DNA of 7,568 bases from Nitrospirota bacterium (GTDB lineage: Bacteria > Nitrospirota > Thermodesulfovibrionia > Thermodesulfovibrionales > Dissulfurispiraceae), in NCBI GenBank assembly GCA_013349595.1, contig DUZI01000087.1:1-7568 (forward strand), in the 5' to 3' direction. The position numbers were made by a program, and so were the translations under genes. Shown here piece by piece: positions 1 through 6,503 of this stretch (position 1 is the stretch's first letter; every line of letters begins with the position of its first letter). The notes below the pieces were generated by a model. The model did not search any database, was not told the origin of the DNA, and saw nothing but the letters and a program-made list of their open reading frames with translations.

Positions 1-1
1 T

Positions 2-469
2 ATGATCGAGGCATTAGTCGTTCATAACATACCAGGACGCATAAGATTAAAAATTGATTCAAAAAAAGGTAACAAATCATTTTTCGACAAGGTCATGGAT
101 TCTTTAGTCGGGATAAAAGAGATACAAAAAATAGAGATTAATCCGACAACGGGAAGCATAATTATTTATTCGAATGAAAGTAGTGACAGCATCATAAGAT
201 TGATGAAAGAACAAAAGTTATTTCACATCGTTGAAAAAAATATTTCTACAAGAAGAATTCATGGCTCTTTCAAGGGTGCCTATAATGAAATAGACAAAAA
301 AATAAAGACTTTAACTGCTGGTGAATTAAATCTGGCAGATGCTGCCTTTCTCGGTCTTCTCGGTATGGGTATATATCAAATACAGAGGGGCAACTTCACA
401 GCTCCAGCTTGGTACACAGCCTTCTGGTATGCCATGAATGTATTTTTGAAATCAACAGACAAGTCTTAA
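2..469 (+). CDS. HMA2-like domain protein with C-terminal membrane hairpin
   Basis: This is a 155-residue protein. Residues 1-75 look like an HMA2-type ferredoxin-fold domain: the opening VVHNIPGRIRLKI is the typical first strand (VxHxxPGRIRLR), followed by helix, strand (IEINPTTGSIIIYS) and helix. The metal-binding CxxC of classical HMA domains is absent and the protein has no cysteine, so direct soft-metal binding is doubtful. After a basic linker, two hydrophobic stretches (about 111-126 and 133-149, the latter Trp/Tyr-rich) probably form a membrane hairpin. The ATPase two genes downstream opens with a related VVHSAVKGRIR segment, suggesting the two work together, for example as a pump partner or regulator. 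The ATG lies at base 2, so its ribosome-binding site is not visible and a start further upstream cannot be excluded, but the domain begins exactly where expected. Domain call is by eye; exact function is unknown. Confidence 0.75.
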   Translation: MIEALVVHNIPGRIRLKIDSKKGNKSFFDKVMDSLVGIKEIQKIEINPTTGSIIIYSNESSDSIIRLMKEQKLFHIVEKNISTRRIHGSFKGAYNEIDKKIKTLTAGELNLADAAFLGLLGMGIYQIQRGNFTAPAWYTAFWYAMNVFLKSTDKS

Positions 470-483
470 CTAATTAAATTAAA

Positions 484-490
484 AAGGAGG
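484..490 (+). promoter_or_regulatory. Ribosome-binding site choosing the repeat-protein start
   Basis: AAGGAGG is a near-perfect Shine-Dalgarno sequence. It lies only 2 bases before the ATG at 493 but 8 bases before the ATG at 499. The second spacing is normal, so translation probably begins at 499 (protein begins MSHHDTNEE, 227 residues). Its strength suggests this gene is highly translated. Confidence 0.7.
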
Positions 491-492
491 GA

Positions 493-1182
493 ATGGGTAT
501 GTCACATCATGACACAAATGAAGAGTTAACAAAAAACTCTGATGTTATCGGTAAGACTGGCTTGGCTGTAAAAGAAGGTGTTATTAAAAGCTTAAAAGGT
601 ATTAATGAGATTGAGGCTGAGATTGTCAGCCTTGCAAAGAACACCGTATCTAATGCCGTTAATGCAACGGGCTATGTTGCAGAAGAGACCATCAAGGTTG
701 TCAAGGATGTAGTCAAAGGCACAATTCAAGCCACTGAAGAGGTTGGCACAGGGCTAATACTCAGCACAAAAAGTGTAGCAAAGGGTGTTGTAATGGGAGT
801 TGCTGATGTAGGTGGTGATATTATGGCTGCTACAACGCAAACTGTTAAAGGCGCAGTAAAGGGTGCCTCTGAGATAGGTGCAGATGTTGCACTCGTTGCA
901 AGAAGGGCAGTTGATGGAGTTATTGAGGCAGTTAAAGAAGTAGGAGGCAATGCAGAAGAGGCAGCCAAGGTTGCAGTAACTGGTGCAGTTGATGCCGCTG
1001 CCACTATTGGCAATACTGCCCTTAAATCTGTCAAGGACATGCTCGTTGGCGTTGTTGAGGGCGTAAAAGAAGTTGCAGGCACAGCATTACCAAAACCAAG
1101 GGCTACAGATGATACCCAAACTACTGAATCCACTGAAAAACCCGTTGAAATTACCACAAAAAGATCAAGAAAAGAGGCATAG
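493..1182 (+). CDS. 22-residue tandem-repeat protein, Ala/Val/Gly-rich
   Basis: This protein has 229 residues from the ATG at 493, or 227 from the better-spaced ATG at 499. A short polar head (MSHHDTNEELTKNSD) is followed by ungapped 22-residue repeats from about residue 31 to 199, then a polar Thr/Glu/Lys-rich tail. Each unit approximates [K]Gx[VI]x[GA]VxE[VI]G followed by about seven variable residues, then K or R, two residues and V. A small residue is nearly fixed at unit positions 2 and 6 (GxxxG/A), and Val/Ile at 4 and 10. No signal peptide, no cysteine and no long uninterrupted hydrophobic span is seen. The pattern suggests long helices, as in 11/22-mer apolipoprotein-, LEA- or synuclein-like proteins, so I infer membrane-surface binding, assembly or coating; glycine-zipper packing is the alternative. 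It lies 23 bp (to 493) after the HMA2 gene and 6 bp before the ATPase, in the ATPase reading frame. I do not recognise a named family. Confidence 0.8.
   Translation: MGMSHHDTNEELTKNSDVIGKTGLAVKEGVIKSLKGINEIEAEIVSLAKNTVSNAVNATGYVAEETIKVVKDVVKGTIQATEEVGTGLILSTKSVAKGVVMGVADVGGDIMAATTQTVKGAVKGASEIGADVALVARRAVDGVIEAVKEVGGNAEEAAKVAVTGAVDAAATIGNTALKSVKDMLVGVVEGVKEVAGTALPKPRATDDTQTTESTEKPVEITTKRSRKEA
583..1089 (+). repeat. Eight 66-bp coding repeats (22 residues each)
   Basis: Units cover residues 31-52, 53-74, 75-96, 97-118, 119-140, 141-162, 163-184 and a partial unit 185-199. They align without any insertion. The protein pattern is well kept, but the DNA copies have diverged, which suggests old duplications under selection rather than recent slippage. 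Units 3 to 8 match best (KGTIQATEEVG, KGVVMGVADVG, KGAVKGASEIG, DGVIEAVKEVG, TGAVDAAATIG, VGVVEGVKEVA); units 1 and 2 are more degenerate. Confidence 0.85.
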
Positions 1183-1188
1183 TTCTTT

Positions 1189-4100
1189 TTGTTACAGGTT
1201 GTTCATTCTGCAGTAAAAGGCAGGATTCGTTACAAATATAAGGGGCTCTACAGATGTGAGCCCCTTAAAGAGTTTTTACAAAAAAGACTTTCTAATCTTT
1301 CATTCATCAAAGAAAGCTCAATTAATACCTACACAAGCAGTATATTAATCATTCATAACATAGATATAAATCCCACATCTATCCAAAAGACTATTCAAGA
1401 TATTATAGATGAATACGTAAAAAGCTCAATAAATCATTCAATAAATAAGGCTATCAAATCAAATAATGGTATTACTTTAGCAAAGAGTAATTCTAATTCG
1501 AAGCTTTTAAAGAAAAAAATCAAAAGCAGGCAAAGACTTCGGCTTGAGATAGAAAAGGCAGAGATTCAACCATCAGAAGACTGGTATCTAAGAGATTCAA
1601 GGGAAGTTATAAAATTTTTTTCCTCATCACCTTCAACTGGGCTTAATCAAAAACAAGTTCAAGAGAATCTTAAGAGATTTGGTCCAAATGTATTACCAGA
1701 GGCAGTCCCTCGTTCTGGTTTAAGCATCCTTTGGGATCAGTTAAATTCACTCCCCATGATATTACTTGCCATGGCATCAGCAGTGTCAGCCCTCACTGGT
1801 GGCATTAGTGACGCACTTGTAATCTTAGGTGTTGTAGCAATAAACACTACAATTGGTTATATAACAGAGAGTCAGTCAGAAAAAACAATATACTCTCTTA
1901 AAAGCCTTGTAAGACCATCGTGTCATGTCCTAAGGTCATCAAAAATTATAGAAACATCGGCAGATGATATTGTACCTGGTGATATATTGGTTTTGAGACC
2001 GGGGAGTTATATTTCCGCAGATGCAAGACTTATAGAGGCAAATCATCTTACCGTTGATGAATCTGCCCTAACAGGCGAGAGCATGCCTGTCCATAAAGTC
2101 ACTGATGTAATTGCAATTTCCAATGATACAAAAAACATCCCCATTGCAGAGAGGACAAATCTTGTTTATATGGGCACTCTTGTCACAGGCGGGCAAGGAT
2201 TAGCAATTGTTACAAATACTGGTAAATATACCGAAATTGGTAAGATTCAAATCCTTGCTGGTCAAGCCAAACCACCAGAAACCCCAATGGAAAGGCAACT
2301 TAATTATCTTGGCAATCAACTTGTGTTAATATGTGGTGGCATATGCGGGCTTGTCTTTTTGATGGGCTTGTTAAGAGGATATGGATTAATTGAGATGCTA
2401 AAGACTGCCATATCTCTTGCGATTGCAGCAATACCTGAAGGTCTTCCCACAGTTGCTACTACAACCCTTGCGCTTGGTATAAGAAATATGAGAAGACACA
2501 ATGTCCTTATGAGACATCTCAATGCAGTTGAGACATTAGGCTCTGTGCAAACTATTTGTCTTGATAAGACAGGCACGGTAACACTTAATAAAATGACCGT
2601 TGTCAGTATCTTTGCAGGGATGCAGAGGATTAATGTAAACGATGGATTATTTTTTTGTAGTGACGAAAATATCAATCCTTACAACTATGAAGAGATATTA
2701 AGGATGCTATATGTTTGTGTCCTTTGTAATGAATCAATAATAACAGAAAATGGTAATGGCTATGTCCTTAATGGCTCACCAACAGAGAATGCACTTTTAC
2801 AAACTGCCATATCAGTAGGGATTGATGTAAATGAGCTTCGAAGAAGACATCCAATGATTAGTATTACTCACAGGTCTGAAAATAAAAATTATATGACCTC
2901 AATCCATGAAACAACAACCAAAAAAAGAATAATTGCCATAAAAGGTAGTCCTCGTGAAGTCCTCTCCTTATGCGATTGTCATATTGTTGACAATATCAAG
3001 AAGGCACTTACCGATGAAGACAGGATAAAGATTGAAAATCAAAATGACATCATGGCATCAGAGGCACTAAGGCTTCTTGGTGTTGCAATAAATTACCTTG
3101 AAGATGAAGATATAACGGTAGTAAAAGAAGGATATGTCTGGCTTGGTCTCATTGGTATGACAGACCCAATAAGGACAGGCACAAAAGAACTTATCAGTAA
3201 ATTCCATAATGCTGGTATCGATACAGTGATGATTACAGGGGATCAAAGCCTTACAGCCTATGCCATTGCAAAGGAACTTAATCTAAGTCATGATAGGCAA
3301 CTTGAGATTATAGATTCTTCTAACTTTATGAATCTTGATAAAGAAGTCATGAGGGCACTTTTTGAAAATGTCAATGTTTTTTCAAGGGTAAGCCCTGCTC
3401 ACAAACTCCAAATTGTTCAAGCCTTACAAAGCACAGGCAAAGTAGTAGCTATGACAGGAGATGGTATTAACGATGGACCTGCCTTAAAAACTGCAGACAT
3501 AGGTATTGCAATGGGACACACAGGGACAGATGTTGCAAGGGAGGTTGCAGATGTCATATTAGAAGATGACAATCTTGAGACAATGATTGTGGCAATCAGT
3601 CAAGGTAGGACTATTTATAACAATATAAGGAAGTCTGTCCACTTTTTACTATCAACAAATCTTAGCGAAATAATGGTTATGTTTAGTGGTATTGCACTAA
3701 ATATTGGACAACCACTTACACCAATCCAGCTACTGTGGATAAACCTTATCTCTGATATTGCACCTGGTCTTGCCCTCGCACTTGAACCACCTGAACCTGA
3801 TATAATGAACATTCCCCCAAGAGATCCTAAAAAACCCATCGTTACTAATCAAGACTTAAAAAGGGTAACCTTTGAATCAGCCATGTTGTCTGCAGGGGCT
3901 TTATCAGCTTATGGGTATGGGATTGCAAGATATGGTCAAGGTCAAAATGCAAGCACTATTGCCTTTATGAGTCTGACCATGGGGCAACTGATTCATTCTC
4001 TATCGTGCAGGTCTGAAAAGCACAATATCTTTGAAAGTTATTCTTTGCCTAATAATAAATATCTTACAGGTTCTTTGTTAATCTCATTTACAATGCAAGG

Positions 4101-4224
4101 TCTTGCCTTATTTGTTCCGGCATTGAGAAGTCTCTTAGGAATTGGTTTAATAAATCCTATTGATGGGCTTATAATAGGAGGAAGTGCAATTATTCCATTT
4201 TTGATAAATGAATCAACTAAATAG
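1189..4224 (+). CDS. P2-type cation-transporting ATPase with N-terminal HMA2-like domain
   Basis: This 1011-residue ATP-driven membrane cation pump is complete. In order: an HMA2-like domain (about 1-78, VVHSAVKGRIRYKY, no CxxC); a Lys/Arg-rich linker (about 95-125); a cation-ATPase N-terminal domain (about 130-190); the actuator loop with TGES at 295-298; M4 with PEGLP at 416-420; phosphorylation site DKTGT with D459; the nucleotide-domain KGSP at 585-588; TGD at 683-685; hinge TGDGINDGP from 756; and a C-terminal membrane domain. Ion-site residues match SERCA-type pumps: E417 (M4), N824 and E827 (M5), N852 and D856 (M6), with Ser855 in place of SERCA Thr799 and Thr930 at about the position of Glu908. 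This favours Ca2+ or another hard cation over a P1B heavy metal, because no CPx, SPC or TPC motif is present. The start is TTG: an in-frame TAG at 1180-1182 excludes anything further upstream, and AAGAGG ends 11 bases before it. Substrate and direction remain inferred. Confidence 0.92.
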   Translation: MLQVVHSAVKGRIRYKYKGLYRCEPLKEFLQKRLSNLSFIKESSINTYTSSILIIHNIDINPTSIQKTIQDIIDEYVKSSINHSINKAIKSNNGITLAKSNSNSKLLKKKIKSRQRLRLEIEKAEIQPSEDWYLRDSREVIKFFSSSPSTGLNQKQVQENLKRFGPNVLPEAVPRSGLSILWDQLNSLPMILLAMASAVSALTGGISDALVILGVVAINTTIGYITESQSEKTIYSLKSLVRPSCHVLRSSKIIETSADDIVPGDILVLRPGSYISADARLIEANHLTVDESALTGESMPVHKVTDVIAISNDTKNIPIAERTNLVYMGTLVTGGQGLAIVTNTGKYTEIGKIQILAGQAKPPETPMERQLNYLGNQLVLICGGICGLVFLMGLLRGYGLIEMLKTAISLAIAAIPEGLPTVATTTLALGIRNMRRHNVLMRHLNAVETLGSVQTICLDKTGTVTLNKMTVVSIFAGMQRINVNDGLFFCSDENINPYNYEEILRMLYVCVLCNESIITENGNGYVLNGSPTENALLQTAISVGIDVNELRRRHPMISITHRSENKNYMTSIHETTTKKRIIAIKGSPREVLSLCDCHIVDNIKKALTDEDRIKIENQNDIMASEALRLLGVAINYLEDEDITVVKEGYVWLGLIGMTDPIRTGTKELISKFHNAGIDTVMITGDQSLTAYAIAKELNLSHDRQLEIIDSSNFMNLDKEVMRALFENVNVFSRVSPAHKLQIVQALQSTGKVVAMTGDGINDGPALKTADIGIAMGHTGTDVAREVADVILEDDNLETMIVAISQGRTIYNNIRKSVHFLLSTNLSEIMVMFSGIALNIGQPLTPIQLLWINLISDIAPGLALALEPPEPDIMNIPPRDPKKPIVTNQDLKRVTFESAMLSAGALSAYGYGIARYGQGQNASTIAFMSLTMGQLIHSLSCRSEKHNIFESYSLPNNKYLTGSLLISFTMQGLALFVPALRSLLGIGLINPIDGLIIGGSAIIPFLINESTK
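1239..1267 (+). promoter_or_regulatory. Intragenic hairpin with T-tract, possible attenuator
   Basis: TAAGGGGCTC (1239-1248) and GAGCCCCTTA (1258-1267) form a perfect 10-bp stem with a 9-base loop. Five T follow at 1273-1277, after a 5-base spacer. This resembles a weak intrinsic terminator or an RNA-stability hairpin about 50 bases into the ATPase gene. It could lower ATPase expression relative to the upstream repeat protein. The spacer before the T-run makes efficient termination uncertain. Confidence 0.45.
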
Positions 4225-4229
4225 GGAGG
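4224..4229 (+). promoter_or_regulatory. Ribosome-binding site of the metK-like gene
   Basis: GGGAGG overlaps the last base of the ATPase TAG stop and lies 4 bases before the ATG at 4234. The overlap supports co-transcription and probable translational coupling of the ATPase and the metK-like gene. Confidence 0.6.
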
Positions 4230-4233
4230 CAAA

Positions 4234-5424
4234 ATGAAAAGTGACTATATATTCACATCAGAATCAGTAACAGAGGGACATCCTGATAAATTATGCGATA
4301 CTATTAGTGATGCCATTGTAGATTCTTTTTTGCAAAAAGATCCTATGGCTAAGGTGATTGCAGAGTGTGGAGTATCAACATCAATTGTTTTTATAGCTGC
4401 AAGGTTTGCTTCAATATCAAGTATTGATTTTTCCTCATTAGCACGTAAGGTAATCACTCAAGCAGGCTATAATCAATCTTCTTTTAATGGCAATACTTGC
4501 AGTATCATTACAAGCATTAAAGAATTACCCTTTGATGAAAAACAGAGGTTTGACGAAAGGAAAATGACAGATGAAGAAATTGAATATGTTCCTGCAAAAA
4601 ATCAGGTTACAGTCTTTGGTTATGCCTGTAAACAAACACCTGCCTTTATGCCACTACCTATATGGCTTGCCCACAAGCTCTCAAGGAGGCTTGCGTCTGT
4701 AAGATTTCAAAAAAAACTGCCCTACCTTGCCCCTGACGGTAAGACACAGGTTGCGGTAGAATACAAAAATAGAAAACCCTATCGTATCCAAAGTATCACT
4801 GTCCTTGCAAGTCAGGAAGAGCAAAATTATCCAAGTATTAATAAATTGCGTGATGATATTATGGATGAGATTGTAAAACCTATTTTTATAGATGAATCAA
4901 TAAAACCTGATGATAAAACATTGATTTTTATAAATCCTGAAGGTGCCTTCTTGATAGGTGGTCCATCTGTTCACTCAGGACTCACGGGCAGAAAGAATGC
5001 TATAGATACTTATGGTGAATACTCAAGACATAGCGGCTCAGCCCTGAGTGGAAAAGATCCTATGAGGATTGATAGGACTGGAGCTTATGCGGCAAGATAT
5101 GCAGCTAAAAATATTGTATCTTCTGGTTTAGCTGAGGAGTGTGAGGTTCAATTAAGTTACTCCATTGGACAATCAAGACCTGTAAGTATTCAAGTAGAGT
5201 CATTTGGGACAGGAAAGATTAATGATGAAGAACTCTCAAAATTACTTGAAAGAAACATTGATTTTCGTCCAGTTGGAATCTTGAAAAACTTCAACTTACG
5301 TTATCAGCCCTCTTTACTTAAAGGTGGTTTTTACAGAAAACTTGCAGTTTACGGACATGTAGGGAGAATGGACATTGGCTTGCCTTGGGAACTCACCGAT
5401 AAGGCAACAGATTTACTTGCTTAA
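4234..5424 (+). CDS. metK: Divergent S-adenosylmethionine synthetase (MetK-like)
   Basis: This 396-residue protein is full length for the family (E. coli MetK is 384). It shows the MAT fold markers TSESVTEGHPDK (8-19), FGYA (128-131), PDGKTQV (167-173), INPEG (233-237), GLTGRK (249-254), SGKDP (272-276) and YAARYAAKNIV. Hand alignment to E. coli MetK (mature numbering) keeps H14 (H16), D16 (D18), E42 (E44), D163 (D168), K165 (K170), R244 (R253), K245 (K254), K265 (K274) and D271 (D280), which handle ATP, triphosphate and metal ions. Residues around methionine and the adenosyl group differ: E55 is R57, Q98 is L98, D118 is N123, D238 is H247 and K269 is R278, and the glycine-rich GGGAF before SGKD reads SGSAL. 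Family membership is firm, but ordinary SAM synthesis from methionine is doubtful; a different acceptor, tripolyphosphatase activity or a structural role is possible. It begins 9 bp after the ATPase, in the same operon. Confidence 0.88.
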   Translation: MKSDYIFTSESVTEGHPDKLCDTISDAIVDSFLQKDPMAKVIAECGVSTSIVFIAARFASISSIDFSSLARKVITQAGYNQSSFNGNTCSIITSIKELPFDEKQRFDERKMTDEEIEYVPAKNQVTVFGYACKQTPAFMPLPIWLAHKLSRRLASVRFQKKLPYLAPDGKTQVAVEYKNRKPYRIQSITVLASQEEQNYPSINKLRDDIMDEIVKPIFIDESIKPDDKTLIFINPEGAFLIGGPSVHSGLTGRKNAIDTYGEYSRHSGSALSGKDPMRIDRTGAYAARYAAKNIVSSGLAEECEVQLSYSIGQSRPVSIQVESFGTGKINDEELSKLLERNIDFRPVGILKNFNLRYQPSLLKGGFYRKLAVYGHVGRMDIGLPWELTDKATDLLA

Positions 5425-5439
5425 AAGTAACTAATTAGA
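5425..5439. other. 15-bp convergent gap without a clear terminator
   Basis: The metK-like gene and napD converge with only 15 bases between their stop codons. The only symmetric features are AT-rich: TTACTT (5413-5418) pairing with AAGTAA (5425-5430), and the palindrome CTAATTAG (5431-5438). Neither resembles a GC-rich intrinsic terminator, so each transcript may run into the opposite gene. Confidence 0.5.
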
Positions 5440-5679
5440 CTATTCTGTATCACTGCCCTCAAGGCTAAAATAAGCAAGATAGACATTCCTAATCCCAGTG
5501 ATATTTTTTATTGATTCAATATCTACCTTGACCTCTGAGGAGGTCTCTTTTTCTATAAGAAAGGTCATCCTGTCGCCCTCAAAGGCAGTTACTGTTATTC
5601 CTCTAAATTCTAACTCTTTCTTGACAATCTCATGATTATCTACTGAATCTAATTCAACATATCCACTTGCAAATATCAT
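5440..5679 (-). CDS. napD: NapD-type chaperone for periplasmic nitrate reductase
   Basis: This 79-residue protein has the ferredoxin-like fold pattern of NapD: MIFASGYVELDS strand, helix, strand, then IESIKNITGIRNVYLAYFS, matching the IESVRNVEGVLAVSLVYH region of E. coli NapD. NapD proteins bind the Tat signal peptide of the NapA catalytic subunit in the cytoplasm and assist its molybdenum-cofactor maturation before export. I chose the ATG at 5679 because AGGAGG lies 4 bases upstream; a longer reading to 5745 is open but would run back into napH and add non-NapD sequence. The gene starts 1 base after the napH stop and is the last gene of the minus-strand group. Its presence implies a Tat-exported molybdoenzyme, probably NapA, encoded elsewhere. 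Confidence 0.8.
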   Translation of the reverse strand: MIFASGYVELDSVDNHEIVKKELEFRGITVTAFEGDRMTFLIEKETSSEVKVDIESIKNITGIRNVYLAYFSLEGSDTE

Positions 5680-5680
5680 C

Positions 5681-6499
5681 TTACCTCCTAAATTTAAGGC
5701 TAAGTGTCTTAGCTTTTTTATCACATGCATCAACGCACCTGCCACAAAGAATACAATTACTATCTCTTAAGAAAGCCTTGTCAGTATTTGATGCAATGTC
5801 TATATCCATATAACAACTCTCATTACAGGATCCACATTGAATGCAAGTATCCTTGACAATTGAAAGTCTTAAGAGACTTATCTTGTTAAATAAGCCATAG
5901 GTCTTCCCAATAGGACACAAAGACTTACACCAAAGCCTTGGATAGATGAGTTCTAAAATAAGGAGAAACAATATTGCTGATAATGAATAAATCAAGAGAG
6001 ATTTTTCAAAAGGTAATGATAACAAAGAAAAAACACCTGCAGTTAAAGCCCTGAAGAAGTTTGTCAGATGAGACATATAATTTGTAAAAATGGGGATTTC
6101 TATGACAGCAGATTGAATCAATAAGAAGATAGCAATACCATAACCAATTTTTTTCAGTAACCTTTCTCTTTGATTATTTATTATTTTCTTCTCATCATTA
6201 AACTTTTTTTTTGAAAGCAAATTAAAAAATACATCCATTGGGCAGACCCAACCACAAAAAGCCCTGCCTATGATTAAATACAATAAAAAAATAGGAATAA
6301 GTGCATAAAGTGCCTTTGTGGTTAGCTCTTTTGATGCAAAGAGACTTTCAAGATAGGCAAAGATATCTATTAATGATATATCCCACAGCAATAAAGAGCC
6401 TGTAAGACTACCTGACAGGAATTTAATACCAAAAAATTGAAGGGTAAAAAGAAAAAGGATTGCCATGAGGACAATCTTTCTTATTTTATCTATGGGCAC
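5681..6499 (-). CDS. napH: NapH-type membrane quinol dehydrogenase, iron-sulfur protein
   Basis: This 272-residue inner-membrane protein has about four hydrophobic helices (roughly 8-28, 63-80, 117-137 and 167-187). Two cytoplasmic Cx3CP motifs characteristic of NapH are present, C82GWVCP and C191KSLCP. The C-terminus holds two [4Fe-4S] sites: C219, C222, C225, C229 and C249, C252, C255, C259. The last cysteine of each is not followed by proline. NapH pairs with NapG to oxidise quinol and pass electrons towards the periplasmic nitrate reductase. The start is GTG at 6499, 4 bases after the napG stop; the ribosome-binding site is weak (AAGGGA about 14 bases upstream), so coupling to napG translation is likely. 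An ATG at codon 12 is an alternative but would cut into the first helix. MauN/NapH-like proteins of other systems are the alternative; the neighbouring napD favours Nap. Confidence 0.86.
   Translation of the reverse strand: MPIDKIRKIVLMAILFLFTLQFFGIKFLSGSLTGSLLLWDISLIDIFAYLESLFASKELTTKALYALIPIFLLYLIIGRAFCGWVCPMDVFFNLLSKKKFNDEKKIINNQRERLLKKIGYGIAIFLLIQSAVIEIPIFTNYMSHLTNFFRALTAGVFSLLSLPFEKSLLIYSLSAILFLLILELIYPRLWCKSLCPIGKTYGLFNKISLLRLSIVKDTCIQCGSCNESCYMDIDIASNTDKAFLRDSNCILCGRCVDACDKKAKTLSLKFRR
5684..5689 (-). promoter_or_regulatory. napD ribosome-binding site inside the napH end
   Basis: On the minus strand AGGAGG forms the last two sense codons of napH (Arg271-Arg272), immediately before its TAA stop, and sits 4 bases before the napD ATG. 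This places napD initiation directly under napH termination, a classic coupling arrangement. It also decides the napD start. Confidence 0.7.
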
Positions 6500-6503
6500 T
6501 TTT

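Noticed and set aside
726..1157. Long open frame on the minus strand opposite the repeat protein
   Set aside because: It mirrors the Ala/Val/Thr-rich codon pattern of the plus-strand gene, has low-complexity content and no recognisable start signal; the plus-strand gene has a strong ribosome-binding site and a clear 22-residue repeat.
2316..2675. Minus-strand open frame inside the ATPase gene
   Set aside because: It covers the conserved M4 and DKTGT region of the ATPase, so the plus frame is clearly the coding one.
1189..4224. P1B-6 ferrosome-type ATPase (FezB)
   Set aside because: The pump has PEGLP and SERCA-like M5/M6 residues instead of a P1B cysteine/serine-proline motif, so only the cluster logic, not the pump family, resembles ferrosomes.
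4234..5424. MetK-like gene as a decaying pseudogene
   Set aside because: The frame is full length without stops or frameshifts, and conserved blocks across the whole length are intact; changes cluster in one pocket.
5413..5438. Bidirectional terminator between metK-like gene and napD
   Set aside because: The only stems are six to eight AT-only base pairs, too weak for intrinsic termination.
5680..5745. Longer napD reading starting at 5745
   Set aside because: The extra 22 residues overlap napH, and AGGAGG stands right before the ATG at 5679 where NapD homology begins.
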